Shown: piece after piece, positions 45,734 through 54,994 of the stretch | Numbering within the stretch: the stretch's first letter is position 1 | Layout: every line of letters starts with the position of its first letter | NCBI GenBank assembly: GCA_003170475.1 | Contig: PMZI01000010.1 | Span: 35,976-99,975 of the forward strand | Reading direction: 5' to 3' | DNA length: 64,000 bases | Source: Ignavibacteriota bacterium | GTDB lineage: Bacteria; Bacteroidota; Ignavibacteria; UBA10030 | Made by a program: the position numbers and the translations under genes | The notes under the pieces: generated by a model | Told to the model about the DNA's origin: nothing | Database searches by the model: none | What the model saw: the letters and a program-made list of their open reading frames with translations, nothing else

Positions 45734-46900
45734 ATGGCAAAACGGGACTATTACGAAATACTCGGCATCTCACGCACTGCAACCCCGGATGAGATCAAGA
45801 AGGCATATCGGCAGATGGCAATGAAGTACCATCCCGATCGCAATCCGGGGAATAAGGAAGCCGAAGAGGTATTCAAGGAAGCAGCGGAAGCATACGAGGT
45901 GCTCGGCGATCAGGACAAGCGAAGACGCTATGACCAGTTCGGCCATGAAGGCATGCGAGGCACGAACTATCATGAATTCCACGATGTCAATGACATCTTC
46001 TCAACGTTTGGCGACATCTTTGGAGGTGGAATCGGTGGCGGAATTTTTGACGAGGTGTTCGGCGGCCGCGGCCGGCGGTCGGGACGATCACACCAGGGAA
46101 CGACAGGTGCAGACCTGAAAGCGAAGCTCCCTCTGACGCTCGAGGAAATCTCCACCGGCATCGAGAAGAAGCTGAAAATCAAGAAACAAAAGAAGTGTGA
46201 TGTCTGTAACGGTACCGGCGCCAAACCGGGAACAGGCTCTTCGAACTGCCCACAGTGTGAGGGAAGCGGTGAGTTACGGCAGGTCTCCCGATCCATGTTC
46301 GGGCAATTTGTCAATATAACGACATGCCCTACCTGTGGCGGTGAAGGTCGAATCGTTCGGGAGCCTTGCACGAATTGTCATGGCGAGGGACGACTCTCCG
46401 GTGAGACAACAATAAAGGTCAACGTGCCCGCAGGAGTCTCTGAAGGAAACTACATTCCGCTGCAAAGCCAGGGCAATGCCGGGCAGCGTGGTGGTCCCCC
46501 GGGTGACTTGATTGTCCTCATCGAAGAACAGCCACATCAGTACTTCAGCCGCAGCGGTGATGACATTATCTACGATCTCAATATCAGTTTCCCGATGGCA
46601 ACACTCGGCGGGGAGATCGAAATCCCAACGCTCACCGGCAAGGCGAAGCTGACCATCGACGCGGGCACACCTCCGGGGAGGATGCTGCGGATGAGAGATC
46701 GCGGCGTGCCGCACCTCAACAGCCATGGGCGCGGAGATCAGCTTGTGAGAATAAGCGTTTGGGTGCCGGCGAAGGTCAACTCCAAGGAAAAGGAGCTTCT
46801 GAAGCAGCTTGGCACGGAAGAGCACATCGTCCCGACCGAGGAAGAACGTCACGGCCATTCGAAGACTTTCTTTAACAAAGTGAAAGATGCTTTTTCATAG
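45734..46900 (+). CDS. dnaJ: Chaperone protein DnaJ
   Basis: 388-residue type I Hsp40. J domain with the HPD motif (KYHPDRNPG), a short Gly/Phe-rich segment ([18 protein letters not shown]), four CxxCxGxG zinc repeats ([32 protein letters not shown]) and the C-terminal substrate domain. It stimulates DnaK ATPase activity. Confidence 0.98.
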   Translation: MAKRDYYEILGISRTATPDEIKKAYRQMAMKYHPDRNPGNKEAEEVFKEAAEAYEVLGDQDKRRRYDQFGHEGMRGTNYHEFHDVNDIFSTFGDIFGGGIGGGIFDEVFGGRGRRSGRSHQGTTGADLKAKLPLTLEEISTGIEKKLKIKKQKKCDVCNGTGAKPGTGSSNCPQCEGSGELRQVSRSMFGQFVNITTCPTCGGEGRIVREPCTNCHGEGRLSGETTIKVNVPAGVSEGNYIPLQSQGNAGQRGGPPGDLIVLIEEQPHQYFSRSGDDIIYDLNISFPMATLGGEIEIPTLTGKAKLTIDAGTPPGRMLRMRDRGVPHLNSHGRGDQLVRISVWVPAKVNSKEKELLKQLGTEEHIVPTEEERHGHSKTFFNKVKDAFS

Positions 46901-46906
46901 ACAGGA

Positions 46907-47323
46907 ATGATTCAGCGGTTGATCAACTGGCTCGCGCTGACGCCGACGGAACGGAACGTGATCCTGTTCCTGACGCTCACGCTCGTGGTTGGCGCTGCGA
47001 TTCGGTTCTATCAAGATACAGTTCCTCCGAATCGACAGTTTGACTACTCTGCTCTTGACAGTACATTTGCAGTTTTTCAGAAGCATGTTGCGGCCGATTC
47101 CATCCGCCAGGAAAAGGGAAAATCGAACCGGGTCGTGAACATCAACATAGCCGGCAAAGCAGAACTGACGAGTCTGCCCGGAATCGGAGCGGTTCTTGCG
47201 GAGCGTATCATTCGCCAGCGGGAGGAACAGGGAGAATTTGAAGCAATTTCAGATCTTCAGAAGATTAAAGGAATCAGCAAGAAGAAGTTTGAAAAACTTA
47301 AGCCACTCGTCGACATTCAATAG
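46907..47323 (+). CDS. Membrane-anchored helix-hairpin-helix protein (ComEA-like)
   Basis: 138 residues: one membrane helix (VILFLTLTLVVGAAIRF) then a C-terminal HhH DNA-binding domain (VNINIAGKAELTSLPGIGAVLAERIIRQREEQG, LQKIKGISKKKFEKLKPLV). The architecture is that of ComEA, the DNA receptor in natural uptake. With comF at 7 kb it hints at competence, but HhH anchors have other uses. It begins 6 bp after dnaJ. Confidence 0.88.
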   Translation: MIQRLINWLALTPTERNVILFLTLTLVVGAAIRFYQDTVPPNRQFDYSALDSTFAVFQKHVAADSIRQEKGKSNRVVNINIAGKAELTSLPGIGAVLAERIIRQREEQGEFEAISDLQKIKGISKKKFEKLKPLVDIQ

Positions 47324-47377
47324 GCACCAAACGAATCATCTGCTTTCGTCACCGACCGGGAAAGGCACCATACGACC

Positions 47378-48292
47378 ATGAGATCCTCCTACTATTCCGG
47401 CATTTCCTTCTACAAAGGTCAGATTCAACTCGCCGAACTCGACCACGGAAGAAAAAAGACGGTAACAGTGTTGAACGAGCGCACCTCTGCCGTCGATTTG
47501 TCGCGGGACGCCAAGTTCTCTGCCGACCATCCTCAGCTCCACACATTTATCTACGAGCTGGAAGAGATGATCAAAGAGAACAAGGTACATTCCAAGACCG
47601 TTTCGTTTGCTCTCCCGACGGAACCGTTGCTGATGAGCGTCATCCCCCTCGATGCATCGCTCCAGGGGCAAGGACTGACATCTCATCTTCAGTGGGAATT
47701 CGAGCAATACTACCCGACCGTTCCCATCAAGGATTACATTGTCAGTGCCTATCCGATTCCCGGACCCAGCAAAGGAGTCAAACAGGCTTTTCTCGTCGGC
47801 GTTCAACGGGGAACGATAGCCTTCCTGAAACGAGCGGCTGCCGAATTGCGACTCCAGGTTCACTTGATTGACATAGACCACTTCAGTGTGGAAAAAACGC
47901 TTCGGCATTGCCATCCGGAACTCCTGGAAGATGAAATCCTCCTCATTGGAGTTCGGGGAAACGGAATTGATGTGAGCATGGTGTCCCAGGGTCAATATGT
48001 CGACTACCGTGCGTACACTATGCAACATGCGGATGACCTGAAGAATGCGATCGCTGACTACCGGCAGTATCTCGAGCAGAAGGAAAGCATCGAATCGATT
48101 AACAAGATTGTCCTCTACGGTTACGATGTGACCGCACAAACCATCAATCACATTCAACGGGAGACCGGCATCTCGACGATGGTGCTGGACGCGATGAACA
48201 ATCTTACGCCGTCGAAAAAGCTCTACGACGTGTATGTGAAGGACAACTCACGATTCTCTGCGGCGATCGGATTGGCGTTGCGAACTCAATGA
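47378..48292 (+). CDS. PilM-like actin-fold protein (orphan)
   Basis: 304 residues. The shape of the sequence (an N-terminal SYYSGISFYKGQIQLAELD, VSFALPTEPLLMSVIPL, then LTSHLQWEFEQYYPTVPIKDY and VFLVGVQRGTI-like steps) matches the PilM/FtsA actin-like fold of type IV pilus assembly, though no PilN, PilO or PilQ follows. It overlaps rsmD by ATGA. Function: perhaps a membrane-associated assembly platform; assignment by fold resemblance. Confidence 0.65.
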   Translation: MRSSYYSGISFYKGQIQLAELDHGRKKTVTVLNERTSAVDLSRDAKFSADHPQLHTFIYELEEMIKENKVHSKTVSFALPTEPLLMSVIPLDASLQGQGLTSHLQWEFEQYYPTVPIKDYIVSAYPIPGPSKGVKQAFLVGVQRGTIAFLKRAAAELRLQVHLIDIDHFSVEKTLRHCHPELLEDEILLIGVRGNGIDVSMVSQGQYVDYRAYTMQHADDLKNAIADYRQYLEQKESIESINKIVLYGYDVTAQTINHIQRETGISTMVLDAMNNLTPSKKLYDVYVKDNSRFSAAIGLALRTQ

Positions 48293-48876
48293 GAATTATC
48301 GCCGGACAACACCGCGGGCGGATTCTTGTGAATGTCCGCGATCTTTCGGTACGACCAACAACCGACCGGGCGAAACAAACGATTTTCGACATTCTTTCGA
48401 ATCGACTGGATTTCGACGGAATAGAAGTCCTCGATCTGTTCTCAGGCAGTGGAAGTCTGGGGCTTGAAGCCATCAGCCGCGGCGCGCGCCAGGTGACCTT
48501 CGTAGACAAATCTCCGCAATCACTGCAAGTGCTCGAAACGAATGTCAGGACAATCGGGTGCAATGATCAATGCACGTCGTACGCAGCTGACGCCTTCTGG
48601 TACCTCAAGAACGCACGCCGCGCGTTCGACCTGGTCTTCGTCGACCCTCCCTATCGTCTGGAACGGATTGCAGATTTGCCGGCAGAGCTGTTTGCGTCGG
48701 AAGCACTCAGAGAGGGAACGTTCGTTGTCATGGAACATAGCAAGGAGAGCCCGGTCCGGCCTTCTGAGAGCATGTTCGAGATTACCCGCAAACCGTTCGG
48801 TCAGACCATCGTTCTTGTCCTGAGGACAAAACCAAAAGAACCGATTCAGACATCGTCGCCAACGCTTGAAGGATAA
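48289..48876 (+). CDS. rsmD: 16S rRNA (guanine(966)-N2)-methyltransferase
   Basis: 195 residues. AdoMet-binding VLDLFSGSGSLGLEAISRGA and the catalytic DLVFVDPPYR (NPPY-type) motif, with the RsmD-specific N-terminal RIIAGQHRGR and PTTDRAKQTIFDIL. It methylates G966 in 16S rRNA. It overlaps the PilM-like gene and is followed 3 bp later by coaD, a very common pairing. Confidence 0.95.
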   Translation: MRIIAGQHRGRILVNVRDLSVRPTTDRAKQTIFDILSNRLDFDGIEVLDLFSGSGSLGLEAISRGARQVTFVDKSPQSLQVLETNVRTIGCNDQCTSYAADAFWYLKNARRAFDLVFVDPPYRLERIADLPAELFASEALREGTFVVMEHSKESPVRPSESMFEITRKPFGQTIVLVLRTKPKEPIQTSSPTLEG

Positions 48877-48879
48877 GAC

Positions 48880-49365
48880 ATGAGAACCGCGATCTATCCA
48901 GGGACTTTTGACCCGATCACGAACGGGCACATTGACATCATTCAACGGGCTCTGAAACTCTTTGACAAGGTTATCATTACGGTAGCCCGGAACTCTGCAA
49001 AAGATCCGTTGTTTTCAGAAGAGGAGCGCCTTGCCATGATCAAGGAGGCGGTGCGTCACCTCAAAGGAGTCGAGGTGGATACCTTCGACGGACTGCTCGT
49101 GAGCTATGCACACAGGAAGAGAGCAACGGCCTTTGTACGTGGACTTCGGGCGATTTCGGATTTCGAGTATGAGCTTCAGATGGCGTTGATGAACCGGAAG
49201 TTGAATGAAAACCTGGTGACAGTGTTCCTGATGCCGAACGAAAAATATACATACCTGAACTCCAGCATCGTCCGGGAAATCGCCAGCCACCAGGGAAATG
49301 TCAGCAAGTTTGTCCCAAAACATGTGCTGCGGGAATTGAAGAAGAAGTTCCCTCAAACGAAGTAA
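48880..49365 (+). CDS. coaD: Phosphopantetheine adenylyltransferase
   Basis: Fourth step of coenzyme A synthesis. 161 residues with the nucleotidyltransferase motif TFDPITNGHIDII, RGLRAISDFEYELQMALMNRKL, and the C-terminal YTYLNSSIVREIASHQGNVSKFV. Standard length. Confidence 0.98.
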   Translation: MRTAIYPGTFDPITNGHIDIIQRALKLFDKVIITVARNSAKDPLFSEEERLAMIKEAVRHLKGVEVDTFDGLLVSYAHRKRATAFVRGLRAISDFEYELQMALMNRKLNENLVTVFLMPNEKYTYLNSSIVREIASHQGNVSKFVPKHVLRELKKKFPQTK

Positions 49366-49410
49366 CAGCGGAGCATCATCGGTTAGAACGAGGAGGATTG
49401 TAGAGAAATC

Positions 49411-49746
49411 ATGCCGACGTACGATTACATCTGCAAGGAGTGCGGTCACGCATTCGAGGAGTTTCAGTCGATGTCATCGGCTTTCCTGACCGTGTGCCCG
49501 TCATGCGGAAAACCCGCCCTGAAGCGCCAGATGGCAGGCGGGGCCGGGATGATTTTCAAGGGAAGCGGTTTTTATCAGACAGACTACAAGAAGACGAGTT
49601 CCGCGGGGAGTAGTCCATCGAGTTCTGGCGGCGGTAGTGCCAAACCTGAGTCAAAAACTCCTCCACCGTCGAAAACAGAATCACCCTCGTCCGATTCCAA
49701 GCCCGATTCATCTCCACCGAGCTCCAAACCTGATTCGTCCAAATAA
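49411..49746 (+). CDS. FmdB-family zinc ribbon protein with disordered tail
   Basis: 111 residues. The N-terminal zinc ribbon has two CxxC pairs (CKECGH, CPSCGK) and the family opening MPTYDYICKECGHAFEEFQ. From residue 70 on the sequence is low-complexity Ser/Pro/Lys. It is often a putative regulatory protein beside coaD or rsmD; the role is unknown. AGGAGG lies upstream and a strong terminator follows. Confidence 0.88.
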   Translation: MPTYDYICKECGHAFEEFQSMSSAFLTVCPSCGKPALKRQMAGGAGMIFKGSGFYQTDYKKTSSAGSSPSSSGGGSAKPESKTPPPSKTESPSSDSKPDSSPPSSKPDSSK

Positions 49747-49750
49747 CAGA

Positions 49751-49771
49751 AGCCCCGCTAAGAGCGGGGCT
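49751..49771. terminator. Bidirectional terminator between fmdB-like gene and pckA
   Basis: AGCCCCGCT-AAG-AGCGGGGCT, a 9-bp GC-rich stem, followed by TTGTGTTT on the plus strand. It lies between convergent genes, 4 bp after one stop and 9 bp from the other. Confidence 0.85.
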
Positions 49772-49779
49772 TTGTGTTT

Positions 49780-51426
49780 CTAGATCGTCGGTCCTGCTTT
49801 AGCCACTTCCGGCGGACAACCCGACTCAAACTTCTTGAAGTTCTCGATGAACCGGGACGCCAGCTGTTTGTACTTCTGCATGTAGATCTCTTTGTTTGGC
49901 CACGATCCGGACGGATCCAGAATATTCGCGGGGACCCCTTCGCAGGATTTCGGAACATCGAAACCGAACACCGGATCCGCGACGAATGGCACATTCAGAA
50001 GTTCACCCGTCAATGCTGCTTCGAGGAGCCGTCGCGTGTAGCGGATGCTGATCCGCTTTCCGACCCCGTACGCGCCGCCAATCCATCCCGTATTGACAAG
50101 CCAGCAATGGGCTCCATGTTTCAAAATCTTGCGCTTCAAAAGATCGGCGTAAAACGCCGGATGATGAACCATAAATGGCGCTCCGAAACACGTGCTGAAC
50201 GTCATCTCCGGCTCTTTGCCCAATCCGACTTCCGTTCCGGCAATTTTCGATGTGTATCCGGAAATAAACTGATACATCGCTTGTTCCGGGGACAGTTTTG
50301 CGATCGGGGGCATCACACCGGAAGCATCGCACGTCAACAAAATGATGTTCTTAGGATGCCCGGCCATCTTCTCGGGTATTGCGTTGCTGATGTACTCCAG
50401 TGGATACGATGCCCGGGTGTTCTCGGTAATCGACTCATCGTCCAGATCAACCCGACGGGTCACAGGATCATAGACAACGTTTTCCAGGATGGTGCCAAAC
50501 ATCCTTGTGGTAGCGTAAATCTGGGGCTCGGCCGACTGTGAGAGTCGAATCACTTTGGCGTAACATCCTCCTTCAAAGTTAAACACTCCTTCATCGGACC
50601 ATCCGTGTTCATCATCTCCGATGAGGCCGCGTTTCGGGTCTGCCGACAGAGTGGTTTTTCCCGTTCCGGACAGACCAAAGAAGATCGCCGTATCGCCGTC
50701 CTTCCCAACGTTGGCGGATGCATGCATAGACATTACTCCGTCCAAAGGAAGAACGTAATTGAGAATAGTGAAGATCGATTTCTTGATCTCCCCTGCATAC
50801 GCCGTGTTGCCGATCAGACACAATTTCTGGGCGAAATTCAGGGCGATAAAGGTGTTGAGATTCGTTCCATCGATCTGCGGGACTCCTTTGAAGGAAGGGA
50901 TCGCCATCACCGTGAATTCAGGAATGTGGCGGCGGCACTCTTCATTCGACTTCGGCATGATAAACATATTGCGGACAAACACCGCGTGCCAGGCGTATTC
51001 GGTGATGACGCGAATCGGAATCCGGTACTTCGGATCCGCGCCAGCATAGCAGTCCGTCACAAAGAGGTCGCGTCCCTGCAGGAAGCCCTGCATCCGATTG
51101 AAGAGATCGTTGAACTTTTCTGCGCTGAACGGGCGGTTGTACTGACCCCACCAGATTTTATCTTCCGTTGAGGGCTCCTTGACAATGACTTTGTCATTCG
51201 CCGATCGAGCCGTATGTTTCCCGGTGTTCGCCACGATGGCACCCATCTGCGAGATGCGCGCTTCCTTCCGGAAGGCAATCTCTTCATAGAGAGCTTCTGT
51301 CGGAAGATTCCAGTACACCATCCTCAGGTTTGTCAGGCCGTGATTTTCCAATCCGTAGTCGCTCTTGAGGGCGGAGGCTTCGCTTTGAGCAGGTGTCTTG
51401 ATGTCTAAGATATTGTTCATAGCCAA
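49780..51426 (-). CDS. pckA: Phosphoenolpyruvate carboxykinase (ATP)
   Basis: 548 residues. Converts oxaloacetate to PEP with ATP at the start of gluconeogenesis. The kinase-type P-loop FFGLSGTGKTTLSADPKR (near 250-267), the metal-binding GDDEHGWSDEGVFNFEGGCYAK, and RVLNPxN-like substrate loop TRVITEYAWHAVFVRNMF are seen. Its start overlaps the end of the aminotransferase gene by 10 bp, so the two are cotranscribed. Together with gapA and pgk it supports gluconeogenic growth. Confidence 0.97.
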   Translation of the reverse strand: MAMNNILDIKTPAQSEASALKSDYGLENHGLTNLRMVYWNLPTEALYEEIAFRKEARISQMGAIVANTGKHTARSANDKVIVKEPSTEDKIWWGQYNRPFSAEKFNDLFNRMQGFLQGRDLFVTDCYAGADPKYRIPIRVITEYAWHAVFVRNMFIMPKSNEECRRHIPEFTVMAIPSFKGVPQIDGTNLNTFIALNFAQKLCLIGNTAYAGEIKKSIFTILNYVLPLDGVMSMHASANVGKDGDTAIFFGLSGTGKTTLSADPKRGLIGDDEHGWSDEGVFNFEGGCYAKVIRLSQSAEPQIYATTRMFGTILENVVYDPVTRRVDLDDESITENTRASYPLEYISNAIPEKMAGHPKNIILLTCDASGVMPPIAKLSPEQAMYQFISGYTSKIAGTEVGLGKEPEMTFSTCFGAPFMVHHPAFYADLLKRKILKHGAHCWLVNTGWIGGAYGVGKRISIRYTRRLLEAALTGELLNVPFVADPVFGFDVPKSCEGVPANILDPSGSWPNKEIYMQKYKQLASRFIENFKKFESGCPPEVAKAGPTI

Positions 51427-52634
51427 TCCCTCACGAGTTTACGGTCACCGATATAGATCTCATTCGGGGAGTTCGGGTCGAGAGCCCATTTGATTCGGGC
51501 GACACCCTCCGTGACATCCTTGATCGATCCGGCATAGCTCAATCTGAGGTGCCCTTCCATCCCGAATTCCTTGCCGGGGACGGTGACAACGAGAGCCTTC
51601 TTGAGCAACAGCTGGGAGAGCTTGACCGAGTCATTGGAGTACGCCCGGAAATCAGGCAGACAGTAGTAGGTACCGTCTGGCTTGGTGATCTTCACCCCGG
51701 AGAATGACTGCAGCTCCTGCATCATCACGTTGCGATTGTTCTCAATCGTCAACCGGAGAATCTCGATGCAGCTTTGGAGTCCCGTCAACGCACCCTCGGC
51801 CGCGGCTTGAAGCAAAACGGACGCTGTGGTTGTAATCTGCCCCTGAACGTTCGTCATAATGCCGACGAGATTCCTGTTCGCGATGGCCCAACCGATCCGG
51901 AACCCGGTCATTCCATAGAGTTTCGAAATTCCATTGACAACAATGACATGGGTTGATTCAATATCTTTCGTCGTATACTTGTAGCTCGATGGCCACTTCT
52001 TCCCATCGAAAACGAGCTTGTGATAGATGTCATCCATGATGACATAGATGCCCTTCTTCTCACAATACTCCACGATCTGCGCAATGAACTCCTCCGGATA
52101 CATGACGCCCGACGGATTGTTCGGACTATTCACGATGATCGCTTTTGTGTAGGAGCTGACGGCCTTCAGAATATCTTCCATTCTCGGATAGAAACCACCA
52201 TCTTCGGGCTTCACAACCACAGGCACACCGTAGACCATCCTCACCATTTCGGGATAGCTCACCCAGTACGGTGCAAGGATGATCACTTCATCCTGAGGGT
52301 TCAAGACGGAATACAGGATGTTGTAAACAGATTGCTTCGCGCCTGCGGATACAATGATGTTCTCCGGTGCCACGACTTTGTCATAGTTCTCTTCAGTGTA
52401 CTTCACGATCGCCTTTTTGAGGGAAGGCGTACCATCGGCCGGAGTGTACTTCACGTCACCCGAATTGAGTTTCGCTGCTGCACTCAGGATTGCGGAAATC
52501 GGAGCTTTGTTCTTTGGCTCACCGACACCGAGATGAATCACCGCTTCGCCCTTCTCCCGCAGAACTCTTGCTTCCTCATTGAGCTTCAGCGTCGGCGACT
52601 CAGCAATCGACTTTGCTAGCTGGCTTACCGTCAT
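51417..52634 (-). CDS. Aspartate/aromatic-type aminotransferase (class I, PLP)
   Basis: 405 residues from the ATG at 52634; AAAGGAGG lies 11 bases before it, and the track start is 12 codons earlier. Class I fold: NSPNNPSGVMYPEEF, the PLP lysine in NGISKLYGMTGFRIGW, and the conserved C-terminal GHLRLSYAG arginine. Its closest general type is aspartate aminotransferase of the Ib group, which would yield oxaloacetate for the cotranscribed pckA. Exact amino donor not proven. Confidence 0.9.
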   Translation of the reverse strand: MTVSQLAKSIAESPTLKLNEEARVLREKGEAVIHLGVGEPKNKAPISAILSAAAKLNSGDVKYTPADGTPSLKKAIVKYTEENYDKVVAPENIIVSAGAKQSVYNILYSVLNPQDEVIILAPYWVSYPEMVRMVYGVPVVVKPEDGGFYPRMEDILKAVSSYTKAIIVNSPNNPSGVMYPEEFIAQIVEYCEKKGIYVIMDDIYHKLVFDGKKWPSSYKYTTKDIESTHVIVVNGISKLYGMTGFRIGWAIANRNLVGIMTNVQGQITTTASVLLQAAAEGALTGLQSCIEILRLTIENNRNVMMQELQSFSGVKITKPDGTYYCLPDFRAYSNDSVKLSQLLLKKALVVTVPGKEFGMEGHLRLSYAGSIKDVTEGVARIKWALDPNSPNEIYIGDRKLVRDWL

Positions 52635-52766
52635 AGTTAGACTAACCTCCTTTTGCCGTTCATAACACACTGTGTGATGCTTCAGGCGGTCAAGATTTGT
52701 GCCATAGAATTGGTCAAATTGCCACGGTTCCCAAATGCTGGAGGACCTTTTTTCCCATGCATGAAA

Positions 52767-52795
52767 GGACTTTTTCCAAGAGTTGGAAAAAGTCC
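52767..52795 (-). terminator. Hairpin terminator at the end of the LPS-aromatic operon
   Basis: GGACTTTTTCCAA-CTC-TTGGAAAAAGTCC (minus strand), a 13-bp perfect stem 10 bp after the tyrA stop; TTTCAT follows. It marks the end of the nine-gene run starting at kdsA. Confidence 0.8.
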
Positions 52796-52804
52796 GTCAG
52801 GCAC

Positions 52805-53920
52805 TCACCCTCCGATTTCAAATCCGACCCGACTCAGAACCTTTGCCGCGCGTGTTGACATTTCCTTCGATTCGAACGCAAGTCGAAATGTCCCGCCGCG
52901 CCCCTCACGAACTTTCATCAACTCGATATCCTTGATGTTGACCTTGGCTTTCGCCAATGATGAGGTCATCCTTGCAATCATTCCCGGCTGGTCTTTCACA
53001 AACACATAAAGTTCGTCAAGCTGGTGAATGAAGCCTTTCATCGTTTTCGGGATGTTGTTCCGTATGCGGCGTGCTGAGTTGAATTCTTTGCCGAGAGAAA
53101 ATGCTCTTCTCCTCAGGAGAACCTTCCGATAGGCACTCAGCTCCCGGATCATCAACTTGAGCGACTTGTCGATCTCAGTTTTGTTTTGGGTCAGGATATC
53201 TGCCCATATCTCAGGTTTGCTTGACGCAATCCGTGTGAGATCGCGAAACCCTCCTGCGGCGAGGCGCAGGTGACGACGTCCTGAAGCATGCCGACCGCCG
53301 GCAACATTCGTCAATGCCACGGCTGTCAGCTGCGGCAGATGACTGACAACGGAAACTACCTCATCGTGCGTTCGGGAATCAAGCAGTACCACCCGTGCTC
53401 CTAATTCTTCAAGAAAGGTCGCTAAACGTTTTGCGGCCGGGGTCGTTTTCCCCCGCGGCGGTGTTAGAACATACACTGCGTTCTCAAACAGCAGCGGATG
53501 AGCCGCTTCGACTCCCGATAGTTCAACTCCTGCCATCGGGTGACCGCCGATGAAATTTCCTTGAGGAAACAGTCGTCGGGCCGAACGGACAATGCTCGCC
53601 TTGACGCTCCCTACATCCGACACTAATGCCTTCGAAGGCGCGTATTTTGCAATGAGCGGTATACTCTTGAGAATCTCGGAAACAGGCATCGCTATGAGGA
53701 CAAGATCGGCATGTTCAACTGCTGAGCGGAGACTCGTTGCGGCTCTGTCAATCGCCCCTTTGCGGAGCGCTTTCTTCAATACATCCCGGCGGTCGAAGCC
53801 CACCACAGTCATCGATCGGAAATGCTTCCTGATCGCCAGCCCCAAGGACCCACCAATGACCCCGACACCGATAATGGTGACCTGCGAAAAAGGAGGCGGT
53901 GTGCGGATAGGGATCTTCAT
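52805..53920 (-). CDS. tyrA: Prephenate dehydrogenase with C-terminal ACT domain
   Basis: 371 residues. Oxidative decarboxylation of prephenate to 4-hydroxyphenylpyruvate in tyrosine synthesis. The NAD-binding VTIIGVGVIGGSLGLAI, the catalytic HPMAG (GGHPMAGVELSG) and SHLPQL motifs are present, and residues of about 298-370 form an ACT domain (ELYVFVKDQPGMIARMTSSLAKAKVNIKDIEL) that likely mediates allosteric control. It ends the operon, 15 bp after aroF. Confidence 0.95.
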   Translation of the reverse strand: MKIPIRTPPPFSQVTIIGVGVIGGSLGLAIRKHFRSMTVVGFDRRDVLKKALRKGAIDRAATSLRSAVEHADLVLIAMPVSEILKSIPLIAKYAPSKALVSDVGSVKASIVRSARRLFPQGNFIGGHPMAGVELSGVEAAHPLLFENAVYVLTPPRGKTTPAAKRLATFLEELGARVVLLDSRTHDEVVSVVSHLPQLTAVALTNVAGGRHASGRRHLRLAAGGFRDLTRIASSKPEIWADILTQNKTEIDKSLKLMIRELSAYRKVLLRRRAFSLGKEFNSARRIRNNIPKTMKGFIHQLDELYVFVKDQPGMIARMTSSLAKAKVNIKDIELMKVREGRGGTFRLAFESKEMSTRAAKVLSRVGFEIGG

Positions 53921-53935
53921 TCACTTCTCAGGGCG

Positions 53936-54952
53936 CTAGAGTATCGAGCGACCAATCGCCTCCGCAATCATCCGCACTTCTTTCATCATCTGGGTGAATT
54001 GTTCCGGGAAGAGTGATTGTGCACCATCAGAGAGCGCGTGATCGGGATCATTATGAACTTCGACGATGATTCCGTCAGCCCCGGCAGCGACGCAAGCTCT
54101 GGCCATGGGAATAACTTTATCCCGTATGCCGATGCCATGCGATGGATCCGCGATGACCGGGAGATGACTCTTCTTCTGAACAACGGGAATCGCTCCAATG
54201 TCCAAGGTATTGCGCGTTGCGGTTTCAAACGTTCGGATACCCCGTTCGCAAAGAATAACCTGATGATTTCCCCCGGCGAGAATGTACTCCGCAGACATCA
54301 GCCATTCCTCGATGGTTGCCGAGAGTCCCCGTTTGAGGAGAACTGGCTTCGACGCATGGCCAAGGTCTTTCAGAAAAGTATAGTTCTGCATGTTCCGGGC
54401 GCCGATCTGAAGAATGTCAGCATACTTTTCAACCAGATCAATCTGACTTCTATCCATGACCTCGGTCACGACTTTGAGCTTGTATTCGTCGGCTGCCGAT
54501 CGCATCAACTTCAGCCCTTCCTCTCCCATTCCCTGGAAGGTATAGGGCGATGTCCGCGGCTTGAAGGCGCCTCCCCTCAGAATTCTGGCACCCGAGGCTG
54601 CCACCAATTTTGCGATAGTGAAAATCTGAGCCTCACTTTCCACAGAACAGGGACCAGCCATGACCACGACCTGACTCCCGCCTATTCTCACATCGCCGAC
54701 ATCAAAGACCGATCCCTCCCGCTTAAATGCACGGCTCGCGAGTTTGTACTGTTCGGTGATTCGGAGGACCTCCGCAACACCGGGAAGGAGCTGGATTTGG
54801 CGATGGTCGAACTCTGGATGGACCCCGATCGCTCCTAGTACCGTTTGCTGGATTCCAGTCGATCGGTGAACGTCAAATCCGTGTTCGTTCAGGACACGAA
54901 TGATCTCTTCAATCTGCTTGTCGGTTGCGCCGTGTTCGGTTACAACAATCAT
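53936..54952 (-). CDS. aroF: 3-deoxy-7-phosphoheptulonate synthase (type I-beta)
   Basis: First step of the shikimate pathway: PEP + erythrose-4-phosphate to DAHP. 338 residues. An N-terminal 75-residue ferredoxin-like regulatory domain (MIVVTEHGATDKQIEEI...) precedes the TIM barrel with VVVMAGPCSVES, RGGAFKPRTSPYTFQG, QIGARNMQNYTFL, CERGIRTFE and DPSHGIG. The active-site Cys metal ligand is in AGPCSVES. It belongs to the same superfamily as kdsA at the head of this operon. Confidence 0.96.
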   Translation of the reverse strand: MIVVTEHGATDKQIEEIIRVLNEHGFDVHRSTGIQQTVLGAIGVHPEFDHRQIQLLPGVAEVLRITEQYKLASRAFKREGSVFDVGDVRIGGSQVVVMAGPCSVESEAQIFTIAKLVAASGARILRGGAFKPRTSPYTFQGMGEEGLKLMRSAADEYKLKVVTEVMDRSQIDLVEKYADILQIGARNMQNYTFLKDLGHASKPVLLKRGLSATIEEWLMSAEYILAGGNHQVILCERGIRTFETATRNTLDIGAIPVVQKKSHLPVIADPSHGIGIRDKVIPMARACVAAGADGIIVEVHNDPDHALSDGAQSLFPEQFTQMMKEVRMIAEAIGRSIL

Positions 54953-54994
54953 AGGATTCAGTGAGTAGTTTCAGGATGAGTGAATATCAGCGTT

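Noticed and set aside
47336-48157. 273-codon minus-strand ORF opposite the PilM-like gene
   Set aside because: The plus strand has the fold pattern and an ATGA overlap with rsmD; the antisense ORF has no features.
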